In this document: positions 1-12,401 of the stretch, in pieces
Layout of the letters: each line of letters begins with the position of its first letter
How positions within the stretch are numbered: the first letter of the stretch is position 1
Source: Chamaea fasciata
Lineage: Eukaryota; Chordata; Aves; Passeriformes; Sylviidae
Direction: 5' to 3'
DNA length: 64,000 nucleotides
Assembly: GCA_029207755.1 (NCBI GenBank)
Contig: JARCOQ010000001.1
Span: forward strand, 94,301,140 to 94,365,139
Program-made: the position numbers and the translations under genes
The notes under the pieces: model-generated
What the model saw: only the letters and a program-made list of their open reading frames with translations
Told to the model about the DNA's origin: nothing
The model's database searches: none

Positions 1-3000
1 GTTTTTAACAAATAAATAGTGACTTTGTATTGTGTGATGTGTTCAGAGTACAGAACTCAGAATAGTTTGCTTGTCATTAATCTTTTGATGTATTTGCCTG
101 CATTTTCCCTACTGGGACATTACCAGATGTTAAAAAGAATTCTGAAGAGCTGATGCTGTTGTGCTTCTCCTGTCTACCTTGCTGACTTGCAAAAGAGATC
201 ATGAGCTAAACTTGTATTAATCTGAGATCATAATTTGATGTTCACTTCACTCAAAACTGAAATAGGGTAGTAATTTTTTACTTTTGCAGATATTAGTGTG
301 CTAAGTTTATAATATATACAAATTTATTGATGTTGCTGTAAGGAAAAAGCAAATTCCTCAACTAATGATTAGTTAACCCTTCAAATGTTAAAATATAAAT
401 GTAACTCGTGGTCTTGGAGTGAATTAATCTGGAATTAGCTCTTGTGATTTGGTTCTTACTTAGAAACTTTCTGTGCCAAACTCTGCTCTATGCAAATACC
501 TTGGAATGGTAATTTTCAAATTAATTTTTAGCAAAACTTCTAAGTAGCGAAATTGCTGTTCAGATTACTAAGGATCTTCTTTTTCTGTAATTTGGAGTGA
601 TAAAATCTGGGTGTAAGTAAAGGGAAGTGAGTGAAGCATTTTCAGTGAATTTAAATGTTGAATGCTTTTTCTTTGGCAGATGTTTTTAAAACTGATTTAG
701 ATAGAAGTCTTCACAGCTGATTTTCATGGTACTTTGTTGTTTTACCTGAGCAAAGCTGTGTTTGTACACCTTCAGTTTTTTGAGATAATTGTTACAAAGC
801 TTTAAAAAACATAATCTGTGTTGATTTCTGTTTTTTATAATGATTTAGCAAAAACTCATGGTTTATTAATTTTATTATAGGAATTGAGTGTTTGGAAGGT
901 AGAAGGAAGGACAGAAGGTAGAAAAGCTTAGAGAAGTAGTTTGTATGCGTAAATGGGTTTTGGAAGCAGTGTTTCTGGTACAGACCTACATTGTAGTTGT
1001 TAAAAAAGCCTAAGTATTTAAAGAAGCTGTTAATCTTTTGGACATACCTTAAAATTTAGATACCTTTCAAACACTGGACTTTAATGTGAGTTCAGTTCTG
1101 TAAGTATTAGTGATTGGTAGTTACTGTGGTTATATTCCTGTAAGTTTCATGAAAACAGGACGATCTGTAAAGACCGCACCCTGACATGGAATTTATAGTG
1201 TTTAGATAGAGACAGACAATTGCAAGGTGAGTTTATGTTAAAATTAATTTAAAATTGTAAGAGTGTCATAAGAAATGGTCATTAGTGCTGAAGATTGTAA
1301 AATTTCATGTTTGTGCTTGCTTTTTAAAATTGAGAGGTACATCTCAGGTTTCAAGCCTAGAAACTTCCAAACCTGTTCTTTAAATTATTTGAGTTGTATT
1401 TGTGATGGATTTTTGAGAAGGGAAAGAGGAAGGAAATTGCACTATGGATTTTTTTTTTTGCTATGCTCATATTTTACTGTTAATACAGGTGCGTAAAAAG
1501 AGAAGTCTTCACTAAGAAAGAAGCTTTAGGGGAGTATGACTTCTCTATTGCTGATTTCCTCAGCTGAATTTGGACAGAATAAAGAGTCTAAAGAGTCCAT
1601 TTGGTCTTGCATTTATACCTACTGGCATTTTAACCACATTAGTGTTCTCTATAATAGAACATCATAGCAGATAAATTTCATTTTTCATGGAAAAAATAAT
1701 GAGAAAATAACCATTAGATTCTAGCAGAAGCTTGAAATTTCAGTTGGATATTAGGAGACAGAGGGTACTCTCACGGGAAAGCTGCAGATGTCTGCTTAGT
1801 TGAGGTAGGGAAAAAGATGTGTAAGAAAAGGTGAATCCCATGGTGAGTCCCATCTTATCTACTGGTCCAGTTAGGCTGGATAGAAACCTCTTGGGTGAGC
1901 ATTTGAGTGAGTGTATAAGTACCTGTCACTGTTGTTGGGAGATTTCATCTCGGCTGATAGCATTGTTGAGGCTTTGTAATTGGTAAAAATCAGCGGTGTG
2001 CAGTCAGTGTAAGTTATTTTTTCTGATGGTTTCTCAGTATAATAGCACTTTACAAATTTTTGCTGGGGCCCACAGAATAGTTGAGTTTTTGAAATGCCAA
2101 TTTTCAGTTGATAAAGTTACCTAGGATCCTGCAAAAAATCATGCAGGAAACTTGGAGGCTACTGTATTGTCACACCTGCAGTATTTACTTACCCTGTGTA
2201 GTAGAATTCGTGACAGTGTTTTTATGGGGTGTAAAGTATTGGTTTGGGACACAGTTGTCTTGATGCCTTCAGAATTGAAATGGAGAGGGGCATGTGAGAA
2301 AACAATTTTCATGTGGGTTGATGTATTCATGTTAAATGAACGGCTGAAACTTATTTCCAGAAGATAAACAGGGTTCTTTTAAGTCTAATGTATGATTAAA
2401 CCAATCTGAGACCTCTTCAGTTAAACAGTATTTAAAATTTCACCCTATTTTTATGGAAATCAGTACCTCATACCTGCATCTGGGTGAGGTTGAAGTCTCA
2501 GCTTCAACATCTAGAATTTCTTTTTGTGATTTAAATGAAATTATAAAATTTTCAAAGCTGTGACAGAAAGATGAACACAATAAAAGATTAGGCATTATTC
2601 TGGAGCCAAGCTCAGGGGGCTCCTAATTTCTTTTGGGTTCTCAGTAAAAAGTCTTGTGTTTGTGTTCAAAATCACTTTACATGTTGCAAACAAACAAAAA
2701 CCCCCATATGCAGTAGGGATTTTTGTCTGTCTTGCATTGTTAGGATTAATCTCACTTTTGTGAGAGGAAGTTTTTCCATCTCTTGTTTTGCAACTTTAGA
2801 ATTTTATATTCTATAGATTTTTGTGGCTACATCACAACTGTTACTCTTTAGCCTAAAAAGTTTCATCTTTGCAGAAGCAAATATGGAAGGTTTGACAGAG
2901 TTCTGTGTACTTGAAAAATGATGTTGTAAAAAACTTTTATTCAGCTTTTAACTGCAGTTTAGACAATAGACTTGTTGGTCAGATCTGAATGGTGTGAGTT

Positions 3001-4862
3001 TTATTTGCAAATTTCTAGGTCTTTAAAGAGGTTTTTACATTTGCAAGAAAAAAATCATAATTAAATTAAATGTTGCCTTTGATTTTGAACAAACTGAAGA
3101 CTTAATTCAACCAATATAACTTTTAACTTCAGAAACTGCTTATTTCTTGCTTTCATAGCACAGTTAAAAGAAAACTTTGTGATATAGCAGCTGTTTTGTG
3201 GTTGTAATCATTTCCCCTTTAGCTTACAAATTCCCTTCAAGCTTGTGAAATTATAATGCACATAGATCAATACTCTGGAGTTCTTTGGGCTGGATTGATT
3301 TCTTTCTCATGAGATTTACATTCCACTTGTTATCAAAAAACACTTTGTCCCTATGAAAATGGTGCCATTGAATGGCATTTCCATATGAAGTGAAGGGGAT
3401 ATCAAATGCTCGGATTAATTTGGGCTCTAAGATGGCCTGTACGCTTTCAATTAATCTGCAACGCATTTGTTATGCAGACGCATGGGAAAATGCTGATCTT
3501 TTGAGAATGACATGACCACTGTGTTGCTTTTGGCCTGATTACTGAAGCTACCTGTTGAGTACAATAATTACAGTATGTTTTCTTTGCAGAACTAGTTTCT
3601 GCTACTTAAAACCTAATAAGGAAAAGCTGACCCTTGCAGACAATATAGACCTTTTATATTATCTTTCCATTCTGATGAAAATGCTGTTTTGTGAAAGATA
3701 CTGGCAGTTAAGCTTGTAGGATAAAAGTAATGAAAAGAGAAAATAAAAAAGCCTTTATTATTAGAGCTGCAGAGTCAGTTCAGACTTTTACTTTAGCTTT
3801 TGACTTGTAGAGATATGCTGTATTTATGAAAAAGTTAAGGGTTCTTACTTAGCAATTACTCTAGGTTTTGGTTTGTTGGTGGGGAGTTTTTTTTTTTTGG
3901 TGGGTTTTTGTTGTTTTTAATTTAAGTATGGTATTGGTTACTAATATGAAGACAGTGGTTATTGTTCCTCCACATTAAAATAATACGTTGGGAAGCAGGT
4001 TAGTAAAATGCTATTTAATAGATATGCCTTGAAGTTCTTTTATGAATTTGGTTATTTTTCATATATACAGTCTGGTATATATGTATCTAATGTCTGTATC
4101 CAATACAGACAACACAGCTTGCAACTAGCTTAAGGAAAAGGCTTTCTGTGCATGTGTTGAATTTTCTAGGCAAGGGCATTTGAAATACAAACTTAAACCA
4201 GTAAACAAGGATGAACTGTATATTTTTTTTATTGCAAATCCCTAGTATAATATGTGGTTTTACATAAAGAGTTCAGAAAAATCTGAAGTGTGTCTCAATC
4301 ATGCTACATCTAACATTATGTTTCTAGGCTATTTGAAGCTCGGAGAATGCTACTCTCATTTATCATACAAATTTACTGGGTACAGAAAGCCCATTAAAGG
4401 GTCTATACACTTGCTCAAAAATATGTTCTGTATGGGGGAATGTTAATTTAAGGGCAGATTAGAAATGGTTGATAATCTGAATTACAAAAATTTTGGGTAG
4501 ACTTCATTGGTGTTTAATTTTTGAATTAATATAAATTGATTAGGATTTCTGAGGCCAGCATGTCCACCTTGTATTCTTTCTGTGATAAAGCAATAATTGC
4601 TGCTGAGACTAAATAGCAGAATCTAACTGATTTCTATTTCTATGGTAGTAAAGCTCATCTGAATCATGATAATTGATTTGGGTATAACCTGTAATATTTT
4701 CATTATCTGTGACTTCTCACATCTGAGAACTTGACTGTTGTTAGCTCTGTGTCAGTCAAATCCCTTTTGTCAAAGGTATTGCAGTTGTTTCCCAGTCAGA
4801 CATGACTCGTGTTTGCGCTTGTTGGCATTTGCTAAAGTAATGGTCATAATGTTGTCTGTAAC

Positions 4863-4863
<1 letters not shown>

Positions 4864-4909
<46 letters not shown>
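4864..4909 (+). repeat. Poly(A) homopolymer of 46 bases
   Basis: An uninterrupted run of 46 A residues follows GTAACC and ends at GTTTCAGC. It could be the tail of a retrocopy or a simple homopolymer. I see no recognisable gene sequence immediately 5' of it and no obvious target-site duplication. The run forces a lysine tract into an open frame at 4738-5082, which should not be taken as coding. Confidence 0.95.
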
Positions 4910-4914
<5 letters not shown>

Positions 4915-6164
4915 AGCAAGGGGAGACTGTGGCAAGGAAGGCAGGGTAATTTTGTTGCTTTAGGTGAGTGTTTAATATTAGCAATAGAGAAGTCCTTTGT
5001 GTCTGAGGAAGTGATTCTCCTAAAGAGACTGCCTAATCAAATATTCAGTCTGTTTACAAGTTCAAATTCAAAAACTGATTGAACAATGCAGGATTTAAAA
5101 GATTGTCAAGGAATTTCTGTCTATGGGACTGTAGGCAGAGCGGTCACGCTAGCTCACTTTCTTCAGGAGAAAATTATTTTCCAGGGAACTTTTTTTCCTA
5201 CAGATCTGTCCTTACACTTCCCATTATTGAACTAAGCTTTCTGTTCTACCTCCACACCCCTGTCCTGGAAACTAACAAGTTTAAAGCCTTAATGCCATGA
5301 GCAGTTTTATCAAGTAAAAATCCAAGTTGGCATTAAGTAGAATCATTCTGCCTTCTGCTGCAAACATATAACCTGCATTGTTTCAACTACTTTTACAGTT
5401 TTTAGATTTTTAAAGGGTGGGGATGGATATAACTGAAAATAATCCCCTTTCAGTTGGCATTAGTTTACAGCTGGAGTGATTTGCAGGCCTGGTTTTCCCA
5501 TGCAGTTTCCTGAGCATTTGTGCCAGCACAAGGGAAGGAGCAAGAATCCACACTTTTATTATGGGGGGAGGAAGATACTGGACATCACGGCAGCAGCAGG
5601 ATCTGTTCACAGCCATTAAACTGATTGTGCAGTCATGAAATGGAAGGACTGCTGTTCACTTTGCTTTAAGACAAGTTTAAGTAATAATATTTCTGATTTG
5701 TATGTTACTAAATAAGAGGGCTAAATTTTGAAAGTTGAATTAACACCATTATAATTTTTGTGGTAGAATAATTCTTTGTCACTATTTTAAAGTGACTGGG
5801 AAAAGCTAAAGAAAGCACATTTCATTTTTGTAACAAAAATTAAATGCATGTTTGTGTCTATCCCATAGTGAGAGTTTCAGGAAGAAAATCCTAACAATCC
5901 AGCATTTAAAATTGAAGTATTTTAAAGGTCAGCTTGTGAGTACTGATGTAGTGGTATTTCCATAAGAAAGTAATTGTTGCTTTGAATAATTTTGCTATTG
6001 GCATAACCTTCAATTTTCTTTAAAAAGAACCAACAACTTTGAATTCCATTCTTTGGCAAAATTAATTTGTAATCAGCATGGGATAATGTAGACTACACAC
6101 AAGAACACTTTATTAGGGATTGTGACAATGTGAGCTATCAGCCTTCCTTCATGCAGTATTTGTT

Positions 6165-6350
6165 TCATGATTCTGTAATTGTGAATAAACAGACTAGGAA
6201 AGGACCTTAAGAGGTTTCCGGTTGATTCCTTGCCTGAACACAATGAATTATATCTATCACACATGTCTGATCTGACCACATTTTAGAGATCTGCAGCAAT
6301 CGCAGCCTTCTTAAGTGTCTCCTCCACCCCTGTCATTAAAAGAGTTTACT
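6165..6350 (-). mobile_element. Ancient CR1-like LINE fragment
   Basis: The + strand reads GGAAAGGACCTTAAGAGG followed by degraded sequence resembling the reverse complement of an old CR1/L3-type 3' end (tracts around TGCCTGAACACAATGAATTA and ACACATGTCTGATCTGACC). Similarity is by eye and divergence is high, so the subfamily and exact ends are uncertain. Confidence 0.5.
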
Positions 6351-7175
6351 CAATATCTGTCTGTCCATGTAGTGCCCACCCTGCTTATTGATTTGCCCCA
6401 GCTGAAGGTCTGTCATTAACTAATAATGGTGGACCTAGAGAATAATTTTCCCTTTCCTCTTTGCAGCTGGTTCTTACATACTTGAAACCATATTAGGTTC
6501 ACACTCAGCCTTCTGTGAACAGCTCTGTTTCTTTTGGTATATCTAGTAGCAGCCTGCCCTGCTTTCTAGACCTGTGATTGTTTTCTTGCTCTTGTGTGTG
6601 ATCTCTTTTCCCAATAGGCCTGTTTGTTGAAATTTGGTATTCAGAATGGTCCTGTAAGCCAACTGAGATCATGCTAGCACTGATTGAGAGAAAGGAATAC
6701 ATTCATGACTTGCTACAAGTATGCTTGTCCACACTGAACAAATGTCTTTTATGTACACTGCATGTGTATAATATTCTCATGCAGTAACTGAGCTGCCGCC
6801 TGGTTTTTGAGCATTTCCTGGTTCTATATTTGTGTGGTTGGTTATTTCTCTGTAAACTGTGTTGCTCTTGTACCTGTTCAACTGCATTCTCTGTCTTCCA
6901 GATAGTTTTTCTTATCTGTCAAGACAGCCTTGAACTCTGATCTGCTCTTTGCATGTACCCCTCTCTCTTCTAGTTTTTTTGTGGTCTGAAAAATGAAATA
7001 TTCAACAGTCAATTACCCAGTAAGTTCTAAATAAAGCTTTACATACCTTCACTGAAATGACTTTGCTTTTATGTAAGCTACTCTGCATTTATGATTTTTC
7101 CAACTGCATCACTTCCAAGAATATGTTCCTTTACTTTTCTTATGATAAATATCTTGAGAGTTAAATTTTGTTAGA

Positions 7176-7290
7176 GACACAGAATCGAGTTGAAAGGGAC
7201 TTTTAAAGATCATCTAATCCAGCCTCCCTGGCATGGGCACGGACATCTTTCACCAGATCAGGGTGCTCAAAGCCCCAGGAGTCAATAGAG
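7176..7290 (-). mobile_element. CR1 LINE 3' fragment
   Basis: The + strand carries the reverse complement of the CR1 3' end: CACAGAATCGAGTTGAAAGG, then AAAGATCATCTAATCCAG, GGCATGGGCACGGACA, TTTCACCAGATCAGGGTGCT and CAAAGCCCCAGG. Only the extreme 3' part of the LINE is present, as is usual for CR1 copies in birds. Confidence 0.85.
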
Positions 7291-8778
7291 GATATGCACT
7301 CTCAAGCAGTAGTAGAACTGGTTCTTCTCAGAGTGAAATTAGTTCCATTTTAGACATTGTTCTTGACATGTCACTGTTTTCTTACAGGTGTGTATAAGTA
7401 CATATGAATAGGTTGACTACACAGAATTAATCAAGTAAACAGTACTGAGGTGCTTGGATTATAAATTTCTCTTTTTGATCTCAGCTGAATTTTTCCTTTT
7501 GGTTTGAATAAAATTTGTAAGAATTTCCTAATGGTTGTTTTCTTTTTGCTGCATCAAAAATATTGCCAGTATATTCAAAAACCTCACTAGAAATTGTTTC
7601 TCATGTCAACTTCATCAGCTGATGTAGCTGAAATCTGCTGTTATCAGCTCAGTCAGCTGCTGTGGGTGAAGAGCATGGAAGGTCTGTCTGCTCAGTATTC
7701 TGGATTCACTTGCCTTAAACAACTCCCAACATGATTGAGGGAATTTTATTAACAAATAAATACATATAAATTCTTCTTCAATAAATGGGATTATAAACCA
7801 AGAATATGCAGTGTACAGCAAACCCACTTTTCTTTGCAAATGGTCTCTGATGGTCTGGATGCCTCTGTAGATAGTACTAGCAAGTACTTAAGCTGATTAC
7901 ATTATGTGAGTTGAGTCACATCTATGTTTATTCCTTGTTTTATGGCTGTTTGATGATAGTCTGTTGAGCCTCAGAGGCATCATTCCATTTGCCAGCTTTT
8001 GTTCCTCCTTGTTGTGACTCCCTCCCACCATTCCTATATCCTTGCCCAAAATGCAGTTGCTAAAGGCTGCTGTGAGCTCCTCTCTATCTCACTGCTCATG
8101 GTTTAAACTTCTTCAGTAGATTTGTAAGCTGGTTAGGCAAGGATGCTGTTCCTTTCTTTCATGAATTGAAGTTCCCTCATTGCAGATCATTGTGCAATCT
8201 GCATTTACATAGTGGGCCTGTTTTGAACGGTTTTCTGGTTTTTGTTTGTTAGGTTTGGTTTGGTTTTTTTAAAATATTTGACAGTATGGCATTAGCAGTG
8301 GTATGGAGGAAACTGGAGATTTGCAAATTATGTGGTAATTGTATCCAAAACTGCTGAAATCTTTTGAACTGTATCAAACAGAAGCCTTATGTCCTCATCA
8401 ATCATTAGCATAATCTGAGTGTTACTAATCCAAGATAAAGAGTTTAGCCAAAGGACTATGAAGTATGAAGCAGAATCTTATCAACTAGAATTTTTTTAAC
8501 CTGTGTCAGGGTAGGGTGTAGTGAAACTTCTCATTAGTGTATTAGGAATTTCTGCAAAGAATGTGCGAGTGTTTATTTATGCATATATCTGGGTGAGTTC
8601 AGTACTGTGAATTGCCCTAAATATTAGAAGTTAACATCATGCTTGCTTATTTAGATGTGACAAACATTTTTTAACCTGTTTTTCATAGGTATTTGCCTTC
8701 AGGGGTTCCAGGTTTGGAAATTGTGATCTTGTATCGTACATTTTTAATTTTAGAATAAACAATTGTCTTTCTTTTCAG

Positions 8779-8929
8779 TTGTTCTGATTGGCTCATAAAC
8801 ATTTGTCGAAGAAAGAAAGACCTGAAGGCTCGCACAGTGTGGCTTGGGTGTCCTGAAAAGTGTGAAGAAAAATACCCCAAAAATGCCATAAAAAATCAAA
8901 AGTACAATATCTTTACCTTTATACCTGGG
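8779..8929 (+). CDS. ATP9B: ATP9B coding exon: N-terminal juxtamembrane segment
   Basis: The 151-base exon follows a pyrimidine-rich acceptor (TTTCTTTTCAG) and is followed by donor GTAAGG. After one base of a split codon it encodes 50 residues, beginning [18 protein letters not shown] and ending [10 protein letters not shown]. This is the conserved P4-ATPase lead-in to the first membrane helix: the RTVWLG strand, a cysteine-bearing linker ([13 protein letters not shown]), and the [12 protein letters not shown] motif typical of flippases. It ends on a codon boundary and joins in frame to the exon at 12288. The upstream partner exon, which must supply two bases of the split codon, is not visible. 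An opposite-strand frame at 8683-8889 is a shadow of this exon. Confidence 0.95.
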
Positions 8930-11900
8930 GTAAGGCTACTAAACATTCTCTGTTTTACTGGCTGACTGTATGTTCTCTAGTGTTTTTTGACTATTCCACA
9001 TAAAGATGATTTTTTTTGCCCAGGTTCTTCTTCTATCTATATTTCTCTCAATGACTTCAATGAAAAATTAACAGTTGAGAGCAAGGTTGCATTTTTATTA
9101 AATTGTTTGGTTTTCAAAGGGATATGTACTTAATTGCAGTTTGAGTGGTTGGAATTCACTGAAGTTTTTGAAATTCAAGATGGGTTTCTTTGCATTTTTC
9201 TATTCATCATTAGAAATTTGTAGTCCTTTTTATAAAAAGAAACACTTCTGCATGCAAAGGATTCACTTCAATTAAGAAGTAAATAGTTGAAAATTACAAT
9301 TTAGTTCCATTGATCTTTTCTCATACCTTGACATTGAAAGTGTAATAATGAATTCTGAAATGGACAACTCCTTAAAGGAGGAAAACAACTAACATCTTCA
9401 ATTTTTATCACAAGTTGGCCTAGTTTAGTGTTTTTCAGAGTTATTGCACTTTTTTTGCAGGTGTTTTTTGGTTTTGAGTGCAGTTCTCCAGCAAATACTT
9501 TTGTTGTGGAATGGAAAGTATTTTCTGTCACTTTTGTCCTAGGAAGCCGTATTATGCCTTAAATTCAGTTTTTTGCTTGTACTTCATATACACTGTGTAT
9601 ATGAAGACAGAAAAGACACTACAATTTTATCTAGTTCATAATTTTTAAAAAAAATGTATTGTTACAATGAAATTTAGCAACAAAGAAACAATTTTTGAAA
9701 CTTAAGTAGTTAGACCTAAAAATGTATCCTACTGTGATATTATAAATTTTAGTATTAGACTTTTACTCATATTTTTACAAATACCATCCAAGAGTCCTAT
9801 GTTCCGTAGCAAAAACTGAATGTTTTGTACTTTTGAATACAGACATGCTTTTTCTTAAATTTTTATTTAAGCGATCATGCTGAATTATAAGCGTATTGAT
9901 TCCATTTTTCTGGCCTCTTTAGTCCAGTGACTGGCAGGTGTTTAGTAATGCATTTCCTTATTAAAACAACAACAAAAAAGTTAATGGCCTTGTAATTAAG
10001 ACTGATCTCCTGTCAGGAAAATAAAATGTCACTTATTACATGTGGATAAAATAATTCTCATCATTATTGGACAAAGCAAATGTTTTCTTCCAAAGTTTAA
10101 ATTATTAAATACACTGAAATTGGTTAAGCCACGTATGCTTTCTTAAAGGTCACAAAATTCATTAAGCATATAGTAAGCCATTGATTATTGTAACTAGAAA
10201 TCTGCAGTGTAGATTACAAATCATGAACCAGATTCACATTCCTTAAAGGGATCAGCTGTAGTTTGCAATTCCCTGTTGTGAGAGAGAATCTTTGTTCTTT
10301 TTTGATCTTTTAAAAATCTTGGTTTTACCCAGTAGGTCAAGTCAGATTTTTAATTTGGTACTAGTATTTGAAAACATAAAAGTAACCTCAAAATTAAGTG
10401 AGATCCTAAATGTAAAGCCCAATAGTTGGTGAAAATGAAATGTTTTCAGATTTTAATTTTAGATATAAGTTAAGGTTTTTAATTTATTAGAATATTGTGT
10501 AGCTGTCTTTTTTAGCTGCGTTACTAGAAGTAATTTGTAGGGAATATCATTGTATTGATTCCAAACCCATAAATATAACAGTTATAAATATTGACTCCAG
10601 TGATCTACTTTGGTTGAAATTTTCATCATGTGAAATTCTGTGTTCTCTTCTATAGTTTTTTAAACACTGAGGCTGGCAGTGGGTAATATTCAGTGATTTC
10701 ATATCCAAATACAAACTTAAAATAATGCTTAGATTAACAGAATTTTACTCACTGGCTAAAAGAGCTGTAACATTTCCAAAATATCACCTAATTTCTGAAC
10801 ATTACATAAAATACTTGCTGCTTCTCCCTTTATACCAGTCTGTTCAATTTCCATTTACAATTTCATATACATCTTGATACAACTGCTTAGGAATTTTGCA
10901 TGAGTTTCCATAAAACATATGTTCCGTGAGGGGTAGGGTTTGAAAATACCTCTCCTGAACTTCAAGGCAGTAGCTCTACTAGTTTTATGTAGCTGGAGAC
11001 TTCAATTTGCTTAACTGGACAGAAGTGCTTAGCTTTGTATTGAATGAACTGTCAGTGGTCTGCCAGGATTCAAAAGATTTGTAGGAAGGTACTTTTTAAT
11101 TTCCATCTTCTCCTACAAGATCTGCACCTCCTAAAGTACTGTCTGGACTTTTTTTTGACCTGGTGTATCAAGTTTTTGTAAACAGTTAAACATACTAGCA
11201 GAAATGAGTATATGAACTTCATCAGGATCAACATAAGGTGCAGGTTCAGCCTGAAATACTTTCATTTTGGAAGAAGGCTCTGACCTTTCTGAAAACTTCT
11301 GATTTCACTTTTTTCCTTTACAGTTTTATTGGTAAGTCATGAAATAGCATTCCATGCTCTGAAAAAAAATCTTACACTTGGAGGCTGTTTAGATAGTCTC
11401 TAGCTGAACTGGCAATTTTGAGGTACCACTACTTTTCTGTGCCTGCCAGAAAGACACTTTGAACTTTCCTGAATATTTTTTCCTAGCACATATATGGGTT
11501 TTTACTTAATTAAATAATAATGTTGGACTGGTAAGAGCAATAAATATGAGTCAAATAACTTTCATTTTTATGCAGAAGTCATTGTAGTATTAACTGAATT
11601 TTAAGATTAAAAGATGGAGACAATCTCTAAATGTGGCTTTTTGATCTGTTTCAAACGTTTTATCTTTGAAATAATTGATTATTCATTTTGTTAAGTCTCA
11701 GTGTTCCAAGTGAAGTCTTTGAAGATTCAAAATTCTATAAAATGAATAATGTTCTTAGCATTGTAATTACAACCAAAGCAATCTTGCGAACATGTGCTTG
11801 CTGAAGTGGTACTTTTAATTACCAAAGGAATGTCTGCATCTGTCATTGCTTTAGAGTATGGGACAGTGTATTCTGTAATAAGTCTATTGTGGCTTCACTT

Positions 11901-12287
11901 AAAAGTTGGATAATTAGCTCTGAGTTTATACCAAATCTTTGATTTAGTAATAAGTGTAGGTACACTTAGTATTTATATTTAAGTCTTTGCACGGTGGTCT
12001 TGATATGTAGTCCAGCTTTCAAAATACTCAAAATTTAGCAAATTGCTTTTTCAGAGTGAAAAGAGGCAATACTGTCAATGGATTTTTCTCAACAATAGCA
12101 GCAGTATAATATTAAAATAATGTGTGTGATGATATATAATATATTGTGCTATATAAGTACTGTAATAATGCCATCTATAATAGTATGACTTATAATGCTT
12201 TTATAATTCCTATCATGAAAAGGTGTTCTTTATGTATATTATGAGAACAAATTTTAAGACATTTATCTACTTTCTTTTTCATTTTAG
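8930..12287 (+). other. ATP9B: ATP9B intron (3.4 kb)
   Basis: AT-rich intron with GTAAGG donor and TTTTAG acceptor. It holds a short perfect hairpin at 9582-9606 and an AT-rich stretch near 12120-12200. I recognised no gene or repeat family in it. Confidence 0.9.
9582..9606. repeat. Short perfect palindrome (hairpin)
   Basis: CTTCATATACAC is followed after a single T by its exact reverse complement, giving a 25-base odd palindrome with 12-base arms (11 base pairs if a three-base loop is assumed). It is intronic, with no associated gene. Chance is plausible in AT-rich DNA. Confidence 0.85.
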
Positions 12288-12401
12288 GTTTTATATGAGC
12301 AGTTCAAGTTTTTCTTGAATCTCTATTTTCTCGTCGTGTCCTGCTCACAGTTTGTACCAGCACTGAAAATAGGCTACCTGTACACGTATTGGGCTCCTCT
12401 G
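12288..12401 (+). CDS. ATP9B: ATP9B coding exon: membrane helix M1
   Basis: The 114-base exon (38 codons, phase 0 at both ends) follows acceptor CATTTTAG and precedes donor GTAAAC. It starts [20 protein letters not shown] and ends [13 protein letters not shown]. The first part is the P4-ATPase M1 region: an amphipathic [11 protein letters not shown] run into a hydrophobic helix, then the luminal CSQFVPAL turn. The chain re-enters the membrane as M2 in the next exon. The APL ending and the KIGYLYTYW stretch are among the residues that favour ATP9B over ATP9A. The reading frame stays open for 87 codons past the donor, to a TGA at 12663-12665. Confidence 0.95.

Larger units (their letters stand above)
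1..8778 (+). other. ATP9B: ATP9B intron upstream of the first visible exon
   Basis: No coding exon was found here. I looked for the acidic N-terminal stretch and the WFVCDGWKFLC-like segment that precede the first visible exon in the family and saw neither. The intron holds T/G-rich low-complexity runs near 3880 and 8240, a poly(A) tract at 4864-4909, an old CR1-like piece near 6165-6350 and a clearer CR1 piece near 7176-7290. Short open frames in this stretch have no recognisable protein family and look like chance. Confidence 0.8.

Noticed and set aside
4738..5082. 114-codon + strand frame with a long lysine run
   Set aside because: The frame exists only because a 46-base poly(A) tract contains no stop codons.
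8683..8889. Open frame on the - strand overlapping the first visible exon
   Set aside because: It is antisense to a well-supported ATP9B exon and matches no family.
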